A DNA stretch of 6,600 bases from Paracoccaceae bacterium (GTDB lineage: Bacteria; Pseudomonadota; Alphaproteobacteria; Rhodobacterales; Rhodobacteraceae): contig JALSHK010000017.1 in NCBI GenBank assembly GCA_026982275.1, forward strand, positions 1-6,600, in the 5' to 3' direction. Every line of letters begins with the position of its first letter. Position 1 is the stretch's first letter. Made by a program: the position numbers and the translations under genes. Under the pieces are notes generated by a model that saw only the letters and a list, made by a program, of their open reading frames with translations, had not been told where the DNA came from and made no database searches. This document shows positions 1 through 4,906 of this stretch, piece by piece.

Positions 1-152
1 GCCAGCGAAGCCAGCTGTGCCAGCTCCAGCCTTTGCTGCAAATATTCCATACGAAAGCGCGCCACAGAAGGCACAAAGATAAACACCTCGGCCAGCATCA
101 CAAAGATGATGGTCAGGATCAAAAACCGGCCTGAGAGGGTTCTGAAAAACAT
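1..152 (-). CDS. Probable membrane sensor histidine kinase, N-terminal fragment (cut by window edge)
   Basis: Only the first 50 codons are inside the window; the gene runs leftwards out of it. The translation opens MFFRTLSGRFLILTIIFVML, a short basic cytoplasmic start followed by a transmembrane helix at about residues 9-28. After that come Val-Pro-Ser-Val-Ala-Arg-Phe-Arg and an amphipathic stretch rich in Glu, Gln and Leu, as expected at the start of a periplasmic sensor region. From memory this resembles the N-terminus of a sensor histidine kinase common in Rhodobacteraceae, but no kinase domain is visible, so the function is an inference. The ATG at 152 has only a weak GGGA ribosome-binding site. 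The gene lies 55 bases downstream of the oxidoreductase on the same strand, so it may be the last gene of that operon. Confidence 0.6.
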   Translation of the reverse strand, partial: MFFRTLSGRFLILTIIFVMLAEVFIFVPSVARFRMEYLQQRLELAQLASL

Positions 153-207
153 ATGCGTCCCATATTGGAGTAGGGCTAAGCTAAGCTTTCGCTTCGGTCG
201 TTACAAG

Positions 208-1620
208 CTACCAGAATTTTTGCACAAAGCGCACCATACGCTTCACCCGCGCGCTCTGGAATAATCGCGGGGTATAATAGGCCCCCGCCACCCGTTTATT
301 GATCTCGCCCATGGTTGGATAGGGCGAGACCATCGCCGCCACCGCGCCGATTTTCAGCTTGTTGGCAATCACCAAAGCCCAGAGCTGGATCAGCTCCCCC
401 GCCTGCGCCCCGACAATAGACGCCCCAACGGGCCGCCCCTTCAGCACCATCACCTTGATCAGACCGGTGGTATTCAGCTCGGCGCGCGCCCGGTCGTTTT
501 GTGCAAAATCAAAGCGCAAAACCTCGATCCGATCCCCATGGGCGGCTTTGGCCTCGGCTTCTGTCAGCCCTACCTGCGCGATTTCCGGGTCGGTATAGGT
601 GACCCACGGTATATGGTCGTTGCTTGATTTTGCCGGCAGGCCAAACAGAGCCGAGCGAATGACCACCCCCGCCTGATACCCCGCCATATGGGTGAATTGC
701 AGCCCGCCAGCCACGTCGCCAATGGCATAAACACGACGATTGGAGGTCTTCAGATTTGCCGCTACAGCAATGCCGGCGCGATCATAAGCGATATCGGCTT
801 TTTCCAGATCAAGGCGCCCGGTATTGGCGGTTCGCCCTGCCGCCATCAGCAGATGGCTGCCGGTATAGCGCGCACCGTCTTTGGTCTGCACGGTTACGCC
901 GCCCTCTGTCGAAATCCGCGCGGCCATCGCCCCCTCGACGATCTCCACCCCCTCGCTGCGGATGCGCTCCAGCGCGATCTCCGCCAGCTCCGGGTCATCC
1001 TTGCCCAGCGCCGTCGCCCCTTCCAGCACCGTCACCTTGCTGCCAAGGCGGGCATGGGCCTGCGCCATTTCCATGCCAATCGGCCCGCCGCCGATGATAA
1101 TCAGATGCGCGGGCAGCTCTTGCAGCGCAAAAATATCCTCGTTGGTATAGTATCGCACATTATCCAGCCCGGGAATCGGCGGCACAAATGGCGAGGATCC
1201 GGTGGCAATCACAAAGCGCCGCGCGCGGATGATATGATCTCCGGCCTGCACCTCCCGCTTTGAGATGAAACGGCCAAATTCCGATATCACCTTCACGCCC
1301 AGCCCCTCGAAGCGCTCGACGGAATCATGCGGGGCAATGCCCGCAACCACGGCCTTTACATGCGCTTTGACGGCCGCATAATCCACCTGCGGCGTGACGG
1401 GTGTTATGCCAAAGGGCGCGCCGGTGGTCATGGCATGGGCGTGCCTGCCCGCCGCCAGCAGCGCCTTGCTGGGCACACAGCCATGGTTCAGACAATCGCC
1501 GCCCATTTTTCCACCTTCGAGCAGCACCACAGACGCCCCCATCTGCGCCGCCCCCGCCGCCACCGAAAGCCCGCCGGAACCGGCCCCGATCACACATATA
1601 TCTGCCCTGGTTTCCTTCAT
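208..1620 (-). CDS. FAD-dependent pyridine nucleotide-disulfide oxidoreductase (mercuric reductase-like, not a true MerA)
   Basis: This is a 470-residue flavoenzyme of the lipoamide dehydrogenase/mercuric reductase/glutathione reductase superfamily, predicted to move electrons from NAD(P)H through FAD to a disulfide or similar substrate in the cytoplasm. In order it shows: an FAD-binding GAGSGG at residues 12-17; the redox pair C43 and C48 in GGDCLNHGCVPSK; a second dinucleotide fold GGGPIG at 177-182 ending in E200, which favours NADH over NADPH; the FAD-contacting AIGD at 299-302; and a dimerisation domain from about 337. The usual catalytic His of the C-terminal HAHPTxSE motif is Tyr434 (SPYPTMGE), as in mercuric reductases. 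There is no N-terminal metal-binding domain and no C-terminal Cys pair, so mercury reduction is unlikely. The start at 1620 is chosen because its ATG overlaps the TVP38 stop (ATGA). A longer frame reaches 1710 but only reads into the TVP38 gene. The true substrate is unknown. Confidence 0.9.
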   Translation of the reverse strand: MKETRADICVIGAGSGGLSVAAGAAQMGASVVLLEGGKMGGDCLNHGCVPSKALLAAGRHAHAMTTGAPFGITPVTPQVDYAAVKAHVKAVVAGIAPHDSVERFEGLGVKVISEFGRFISKREVQAGDHIIRARRFVIATGSSPFVPPIPGLDNVRYYTNEDIFALQELPAHLIIIGGGPIGMEMAQAHARLGSKVTVLEGATALGKDDPELAEIALERIRSEGVEIVEGAMAARISTEGGVTVQTKDGARYTGSHLLMAAGRTANTGRLDLEKADIAYDRAGIAVAANLKTSNRRVYAIGDVAGGLQFTHMAGYQAGVVIRSALFGLPAKSSNDHIPWVTYTDPEIAQVGLTEAEAKAAHGDRIEVLRFDFAQNDRARAELNTTGLIKVMVLKGRPVGASIVGAQAGELIQLWALVIANKLKIGAVAAMVSPYPTMGEINKRVAGAYYTPRLFQSARVKRMVRFVQKFW

Positions 1621-2345
1621 GCCTGAACTCCGGGTTTTTTGATTTTTTTCAAAAAGACAGGCATTGCGGATAGCGCGCTGAGCGCCAATAGCGGCCCTAA
1701 TATCCGCCACTCGAAAATGATCCCCAGATCAGGGGCCTCGCCGCGCGCAAAGACCTCTCCCAACCCGGCACCAACCCAAAGATAAACCGCCGTGCCCGGC
1801 ATGATGCCAAAAAACGTGGTGAATATATAGCGCCGCAGACTCACCCCCAAAAACGCCGGGGCCAGATTGGCAAACCAAAAAGGCACCGCCGGCACGAGGC
1901 GCATCAAAAACAGATAAGACAGCTCGTTCTGCTTCAAGCCGGCTTGCATTCTAGCCAGCCGCCCCTCGCCATTTTCGAGCAATTTGGCCTGAAGCGCATT
2001 GCCCAGCCCCGTGCGCGCAGCCAGAAATATCGCCGTAGCTCCTATGGTCGCCCCGATCACCGTCAGCAAGGTGCCAATTACCGGACCAAACAGAAAGCCG
2101 CCGCCCAGGCTCAAAAACACCGCCCCCGGGATGGAAAAACCAACCACCGCAATATAGAGCGCCACATAGGTGAGCGCCGCCAGCCAATAATTATTGTCAC
2201 GCCACAGAACCAGCGATTCACGGTTATCGGCCAGAGTTTCAAAGCTGAGGTAATTTCCGAATTGCCAATATCCGGCGATGGCCATCGCAATGATCGCCAT
2301 CAAAGGCAGGTTTTTTTTCAGCAGGGCCAGAAAGGAGGGTTTCAT
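1617..2345 (-). CDS. TVP38/TMEM64 family membrane protein (DedA/SNARE-associated superfamily)
   Basis: This 242-residue inner-membrane protein has an N-terminal helix at about 14-30, a long hydrophobic block at 53-110, a second block at about 143-195 and a last helix at about 213-231. The tail is short and basic. Family marks are the glycine-rich GGGFLFGPVIG (81-91) before a re-entrant helix, the ARTGLG turn (110-115), and the conserved RLVPAVPFWFANLAPAF (149-165) followed by GIMPGTAVYLWVGAGLG (180-196). Members are predicted half-channel or lipid-scramblase-like membrane proteins; no reaction is established for this branch. The start at 2345 has a good GGAAG ribosome-binding site about 4 bases upstream. 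Its stop overlaps the start of the oxidoreductase. The same two domains are known as a single fused protein in other bacteria, which supports a shared job. Confidence 0.9.
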   Translation of the reverse strand: MKPSFLALLKKNLPLMAIIAMAIAGYWQFGNYLSFETLADNRESLVLWRDNNYWLAALTYVALYIAVVGFSIPGAVFLSLGGGFLFGPVIGTLLTVIGATIGATAIFLAARTGLGNALQAKLLENGEGRLARMQAGLKQNELSYLFLMRLVPAVPFWFANLAPAFLGVSLRRYIFTTFFGIMPGTAVYLWVGAGLGEVFARGEAPDLGIIFEWRILGPLLALSALSAMPVFLKKIKKPGVQA

Positions 2346-2479
2346 TTTTCTTCCGATACTCTATTCATTTTTCTTTACTTGCGCCATTTGCCCCGTGTTT
2401 CATAGGGGCCTCACGCGGCGTTGAACGCCTGTGTGCGAATGTTTCATTTTACCCCGGATTTTCCCGAGAAATGTTTCAT
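2342..2479 (-). other. Chain of four ATGA-coupled mini-ORFs leading into the TVP38 gene
   Basis: Reading the minus strand there are four successive tiny frames. They are 2479-2444 (11 codons, MKHFSGKSGVK), 2447-2400 (15 codons, MKHSHTGVQRRVRPL), 2403-2365 (12 codons, MKHGANGASKEK) and 2368-2342 (8 codons, MNRVSEEK). Each ends on a TGA that is part of an ATGA whose ATG opens the next frame; the last ATGA opens the TVP38 gene at 2345. Frames two and three have GGGG- and GAGG-type ribosome-binding sites at plausible distance. The first three share the start ATGAAACA. Whether any is translated is unknown. Chance is possible, because the underlying cause may simply be a repeated ATGAAAC. They could be a leader for translational coupling. 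They are too short for function prediction. Confidence 0.35.
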
Positions 2480-2480
2480 T
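2396..2480. repeat. Three direct copies of TGTTTCAT upstream of the rpmH promoter
   Basis: TGTTTCAT occurs at 2396-2403, 2440-2447 and 2472-2479. The last two extend to the identical 11-mer AATGTTTCATT (2438-2448 and 2470-2480), which is itself an AATG-N3-CATT inverted repeat. Start-to-start distances are 44 and 32 bases, close to four and three helical turns. A related GTTTCATTTT lies at 2339-2348 over the TVP38 start codon. This could be an operator array or a by-product of repeated ATGAAAC start-like sequences on the other strand. Confidence 0.5.
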
Positions 2481-2496
2481 ATTCCGCGGGCTTCGA

Positions 2497-2525
2497 TTGA
2501 CTTCCGCTTTTTTCGCGCCTATTAA
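2497..2525 (+). promoter_or_regulatory. Sigma-70-type promoter of the rpmH operon
   Basis: A -35 element TTGACT (2497-2502) and a -10 element TATTAA (2520-2525) are separated by exactly 17 bases. Transcription would start near 2532, giving an rpmH leader of about 54 bases. The match is close to consensus and sits in front of a highly expressed ribosomal protein gene. Confidence 0.8.
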
Positions 2526-2545
2526 ACCAATTCTGAATTCAAGGC

Positions 2546-2573
2546 GCGGGTGAAGGCTCGATTCGCCCCCCGC
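2546..2573 (+). promoter_or_regulatory. Possible small hairpin in the rpmH leader, next to the ribosome-binding site
   Basis: GCGGG (2546-2550) can pair with CCCGC (2569-2573), with an inner GGC/GCC pair (2555-2557 with 2565-2567). The stem ends directly before the AGGAG at 2574-2578. It could influence access of ribosomes, but it is short and may be chance in G+C-rich DNA. Confidence 0.25.
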
Positions 2574-2585
2574 AGGAGATATGAC

Positions 2586-2720
2586 ATGAAACGCACATTC
2601 CAGCCGAGCAACCTTGTTCGCAAACGCCGTCACGGGTTCCGCTCGCGCATGGCTACCAAAAACGGCCGCAAGATATTGAATCGCCGCCGCAATCAAGGCC
2701 GGAAGTCTCTCTCGGCTTAA
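2586..2720 (+). CDS. rpmH: 50S ribosomal protein L34
   Basis: A 44-residue, very basic protein beginning MKRTFQPSNLVRKRRHGFRS and continuing through the invariant RMATKNGRKILNRRR to the Lys/Ser-rich end. This is the standard length and sequence of bacterial L34, a late-assembling protein of the large ribosomal subunit that contacts 23S rRNA. The start at 2586 is set by AGGAG at 2574-2578, seven bases upstream; another ATG at 2581 meets a stop after one codon. It is the first gene of the operon, 17 bases ahead of rnpA, the classic arrangement. It follows the strong promoter at 2497-2525. Confidence 0.98.
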   Translation: MKRTFQPSNLVRKRRHGFRSRMATKNGRKILNRRRNQGRKSLSA

Positions 2721-2737
2721 GCCCGAAAGCACAGATT

Positions 2738-3145
2738 ATGACACCGCCGGAAGCCACTGCGAATCCCGATTTCGGGGCGCATGTGGCGCTTCCGGCGGTT
2801 TCGCTTTGCGTAATCAAAAAACGCGCCGATTTCCTGAAGGCAGCGCGGGCGCGGCGGGTGGCAATGCCCGGGTTTATCCTGCAAATGCGCAAACGGGATT
2901 CGGGCGATGGCATCCGCATCGGCTATACCTGCTCCAAAAAGGTCGGAAATGCGGTGGCGCGCAATCGTGCCAAGCGGCGGCTGCGCGAGATCGCGCGAGA
3001 GGTTTTGCCCGGCCAGGGCTTGCCGGGCCATGATTATGTGCTGATCGGCCGTCGCCTTGAAACCGCCAATCGCCCCTATCATATATTGCGGGCAGAGCTT
3101 GAAAAAGCCCTGCGCAAGCTGCACCAGCCAAGGCCGAAAAAATGA
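2738..3145 (+). CDS. rnpA: Ribonuclease P protein component
   Basis: A 135-residue basic protein that binds the RNase P RNA and helps position precursor tRNA for 5'-end maturation. The signature is at residues 62-84: GYTCSKKVGNAVARNRAKRR followed by Leu-Arg-Glu, which holds the family's RNR box. Upstream, IKKRADFLKAARARR (26-40) matches the family's first helix and beta region. The N-terminal 20 residues (MTPPEATANP...) form an extension of the kind I recall from Rhodobacterales RnpA. The ATG at 2738 has only a weak GAAAG ribosome-binding site, so translation may depend on termination at rpmH 17 bases earlier. The stop codon overlaps the yidD start (ATGA). Confidence 0.96.
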   Translation: MTPPEATANPDFGAHVALPAVSLCVIKKRADFLKAARARRVAMPGFILQMRKRDSGDGIRIGYTCSKKVGNAVARNRAKRRLREIAREVLPGQGLPGHDYVLIGRRLETANRPYHILRAELEKALRKLHQPRPKK

Positions 3146-3381
3146 CCCCTCTTGCCTATATCGTTTCAATCCCCGTGCGGGCTTACCGGCTATTCGGCAG
3201 CCCGTGGCTCGGGCGTTCTTGTCGTTTTCAGCCCACCTGTAGCGCCTATGCGATGGATGCGCTGGAAAAGCATGGCGCGATCAAAGGCACTTATCTGGCG
3301 GCCAGGCGAGTGGGGCGCTGTCATCCTATGGGCGGGGAAGGCTATGATCCGGTGCCGGAAAAAACCGAAAAAAAACCCTGA
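3142..3381 (+). CDS. yidD: Membrane protein insertion efficiency factor YidD
   Basis: A 79-residue protein with the complete family signature: CRFQPTCSAYAMDALEKHG (27-45), then RVGRCHP (56-62) and GYDPVP (67-72), including the three conserved cysteines C27, C33 and C60. YidD is a peripheral inner-membrane protein with an amphipathic N-terminus (here LAYIVSIPVRAYRLFGSP) that assists the YidC/Sec insertion machinery. The start is fixed by the ATGA overlap with rnpA. In many bacteria yidC follows directly; here an RNA methyltransferase does. The last codons run through six A's (3359-3364) and eight A's (3368-3375), a possible slippage site. Confidence 0.95.
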   Translation: MTPLAYIVSIPVRAYRLFGSPWLGRSCRFQPTCSAYAMDALEKHGAIKGTYLAARRVGRCHPMGGEGYDPVPEKTEKKP

Positions 3382-3393
3382 ACTGGAGCCGGA

Positions 3394-4608
3394 ATGGCGA
3401 AATATACCGTTGAACGCCTCGGCCTGAAGGGTGATGGCATTATTGCAGGCGATATCTTTGCGCCCTTTACCCTGCCCGGCGAAATTGTCGAGGGCGAAGT
3501 GCAAGGCGCACAGCTTGCGATTTCAGGCCGCCTGCTTGATTCAGAGGCCCGTGTGCCGCCCCGTTGCCGCCATTTCGGCACCTGCGGCGGCTGTGCGCTT
3601 CAGCATGCCTCCGATGATTTTCTGGCTGGATGGAAGCGCGAAACCATTGAGCGCGCCCTGGCGGCGCAGGGGCTGGAAGCCGATATTCGCCCCACCAGCA
3701 CCTCTCCCGCCCAAAGCCGCCGCCGCGCCACATTCTCGGGGCGGCGCAGCAAAAAAACCACGCAGGTCGGTTTTCACAAGCGCGGCTCGTCCGGGATTTT
3801 TGATCTTGAGGAATGCCCGCTTTTGCTGCCTGAAATCCTCTCTGCCTTGCCCGCCTGCCACGCGCTGGCCGGGCTTGGGGCCTCTCGCACCGCCGAGATC
3901 AAGATTTCTGTCACCCACAGCTCCGCCGGGCCGGATATCGATGTGCGAGATGCCAAAGCGCTGGACGGGCCATTTCGAGCCCGCCTCGCTGCCTTGGCCG
4001 GCACGCATGATCTGGCGCGGCTAAGCTGGAACGGCGAATTGGTCGCGGACCGCAAGCGCCCGGCTCAGGCCATGGGAAAAGCACAGGTATTGCCGCCTTC
4101 CGGAGCATTTTTGCAAGCCACGGCCGAGGGTCAAGCGGCGCTGGTGGCCGCGATGCAGGAGGCGGTCTCGGGGGCAAAACTGGTGGCAGATCTGTTTGCC
4201 GGATGCGGCACCTTTTCGCTGCCTTTGGCCGAGCGGGCCGAGGTTCATGCGGTGGAGGGCCTGCCTGAAATGCTGGTGGGGCTGGATGCGGGCTGGCGCC
4301 ATGCGCAGGGATTGAAAACCCTGACCACCGAAGCCAGAGATCTTTTCTCCCGCCCCCTGGTGCCGCTGGAATTAAAGCCGTTTGAGGCGGTGGTGATAGA
4401 CCCGCCGCGCGCGGGAGCCAAGAGCCAGATCGCCGAGATCGTGGCATCCGGTATCGCTGTGGTTGGTGCGGTTTCGTGTAATCCGGTCAGCTTTGCGCGC
4501 GATGCAAAACTGCTGCATGAAGGCGGCTTCACCCTTGATTGGGTGCAGCCGGTAGATCAGTTTCTATGGTCCGGCCATGTGGAGCTAGCGGCACGCTTTA
4601 GCCGCTAG
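3394..4608 (+). CDS. [4Fe-4S] class I SAM-dependent RNA (uracil-5-)methyltransferase, RumA/RlmD-TrmA family
   Basis: This 404-residue enzyme is predicted to add a methyl group from S-adenosylmethionine to C5 of a uridine in rRNA or tRNA. A short TRAM-like RNA-binding region occupies about residues 3-50. Four cysteines, C58, C64, C67 (CRHFGTCGGC) and C141, match the spacing of the RumA iron-sulfur cluster. The SAM motif is DLFAGCGTFSLPLA (266-279), the catalytic motif IDPPRAGA is at 335-342, the nucleophile is C362 in SCNP, and the probable general base is E397 in HVELAARF. The family also contains tRNA and other rRNA methylases, so the exact target (for example U1939 of 23S rRNA) cannot be read from this sequence. 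A GGAG at 3385-3388 supports the start. It is the fourth gene of the rpmH operon, 12 bases after yidD. Confidence 0.92.
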   Translation: MAKYTVERLGLKGDGIIAGDIFAPFTLPGEIVEGEVQGAQLAISGRLLDSEARVPPRCRHFGTCGGCALQHASDDFLAGWKRETIERALAAQGLEADIRPTSTSPAQSRRRATFSGRRSKKTTQVGFHKRGSSGIFDLEECPLLLPEILSALPACHALAGLGASRTAEIKISVTHSSAGPDIDVRDAKALDGPFRARLAALAGTHDLARLSWNGELVADRKRPAQAMGKAQVLPPSGAFLQATAEGQAALVAAMQEAVSGAKLVADLFAGCGTFSLPLAERAEVHAVEGLPEMLVGLDAGWRHAQGLKTLTTEARDLFSRPLVPLELKPFEAVVIDPPRAGAKSQIAEIVASGIAVVGAVSCNPVSFARDAKLLHEGGFTLDWVQPVDQFLWSGHVELAARFSR

Positions 4609-4609
4609 C
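4584..4609. terminator. Perfect 9-bp hairpin at the end of the rpmH operon
   Basis: GCTAGCGGC (4584-4592) and GCCGCTAGC (4601-4609) are exact inverted repeats around an 8-base loop, and the second arm contains the methyltransferase stop codon (TAG, 4606-4608). Only 15 bases separate this gene from the convergent DUF2892 gene, so a terminator has to lie partly in coding sequence. The T-rich tract is imperfect (CTTTGCTTATTCTTTT, 4617-4632, inside the end of the opposite gene). A weaker alternative stem AGCCG/CGGCT (4600-4604 with 4615-4619) competes with the second arm. Confidence 0.55.
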
Positions 4610-4623
4610 CTCTCCGGCTTTGC

Positions 4624-4830
4624 TTATTCTTTTGGCGAGGTTTTTACACCCAGAATTCCGTAAATCGGGCAAAAGCTGAATACAGCGGTGATCAAAAGAA
4701 TACCGCCAACCGCAACGCCGAGCCAGCCAAAGCCCCCCAGATATCCAAGATAGCTTAGCACAAAAAGCGCCATGCCAACCAAAATACGCAGCGCCCGGTC
4801 AAGCGATCCCACATTCGTATTGAATTTCAT
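4624..4830 (-). CDS. DUF2892 (YgaP-type transmembrane domain) small inner-membrane protein
   Basis: A 68-residue protein starting MKFNTNVGSLDRALRILVGM, which fits the DUF2892 pattern of Asn-Val-Gly, Asp-Arg and Arg before the first helix. Two membrane segments follow (about 13-30 and 34-52), then the conserved FCPIYGILGVKT (53-64) with C54. In YgaP this domain is attached to a rhodanese sulfurtransferase; the stand-alone form has no assigned reaction. The start at 4830 is preferred because GAGGT lies 7 bases upstream and the family begins here; an ATG at 4872 would add 14 residues that do not fit. It is convergent with the methyltransferase, and 76 bases downstream of the HprK-like gene on the same strand. 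Confidence 0.85.
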   Translation of the reverse strand: MKFNTNVGSLDRALRILVGMALFVLSYLGYLGGFGWLGVAVGGILLITAVFSFCPIYGILGVKTSPKE

Positions 4831-4874
4831 CACAATTACCTCATAGGTTGGGTGAAAATTTGTCAGAGCCAAAG

Positions 4875-4901
4875 GTTATAGGATTATTCGTTTAATATCA
4901 A
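4875..4901 (-). promoter_or_regulatory. Weak candidate promoter for the DUF2892 gene
   Basis: On the minus strand TTGATA (4901-4896) and TATAAC (4880-4875) resemble -35 and -10 boxes. The spacer is 15 bases, shorter than the preferred 17. It overlaps the end of the HprK-like gene and would let the small gene be transcribed on its own. Read-through from upstream is equally possible. Confidence 0.3.
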
Positions 4902-4906
4902 TGGGG

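Larger units (their letters stand above)
2346..2585. promoter_or_regulatory. Divergent intergenic region between the TVP38 operon and the rpmH operon
   Basis: This 240-base region separates two outward-facing operons. From left to right it holds the mini-ORF chain and TGTTTCAT repeats (2342-2480), the rpmH promoter (2497-2525), and the rpmH leader with a possible weak hairpin and the ribosome-binding site. I could not find a convincing sigma-70 promoter for the leftward TVP38 operon in it. Confidence 0.6.

Noticed and set aside
688..1263. 191-codon plus-strand frame opposite the oxidoreductase
   Set aside because: It is antisense to a complete flavoenzyme, has no recognisable domain and no ribosome-binding site I could support.
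1621..1710. N-terminal extension of the oxidoreductase by 30 residues
   Set aside because: The extra residues are out-of-frame TVP38 coding sequence. The family begins a few residues before the FAD motif, and the ATGA overlap at 1617-1620 fixes the start.
2346..2585. Replication origin near rpmH
   Set aside because: No cluster of DnaA boxes (TTATCCACA-like) and no AT-rich unwinding region was seen, and dnaA is not adjacent.
2714..2723. Ten-base palindrome GGCTTAAGCC at the rpmH stop
   Set aside because: It has no loop and no T tract, so it is not a terminator. It sits between two genes that are plainly co-transcribed.
2400..2732. 110-codon minus-strand frame overlapping rpmH
   Set aside because: It is antisense to the highly conserved rpmH gene through most of its length and shows no family resemblance. 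Only its last 15 codons coincide with one of the mini-ORFs.
2717..3169. Long minus-strand frames opposite rnpA (150 and 85 codons)
   Set aside because: They are shadows of rnpA, which has a full RNR signature. Frames of this size are expected opposite G+C-rich genes.
3467..4532. Several 80-195 codon frames on both strands inside the methyltransferase
   Set aside because: The methyltransferase frame contains every catalytic motif in order. The others have Pro/Arg-rich low-information translations typical of shadows.
4831..4872. 14-residue N-terminal extension of the DUF2892 protein
   Set aside because: The GAGGT ribosome-binding site belongs to the ATG at 4830, and the added residues do not fit the family.
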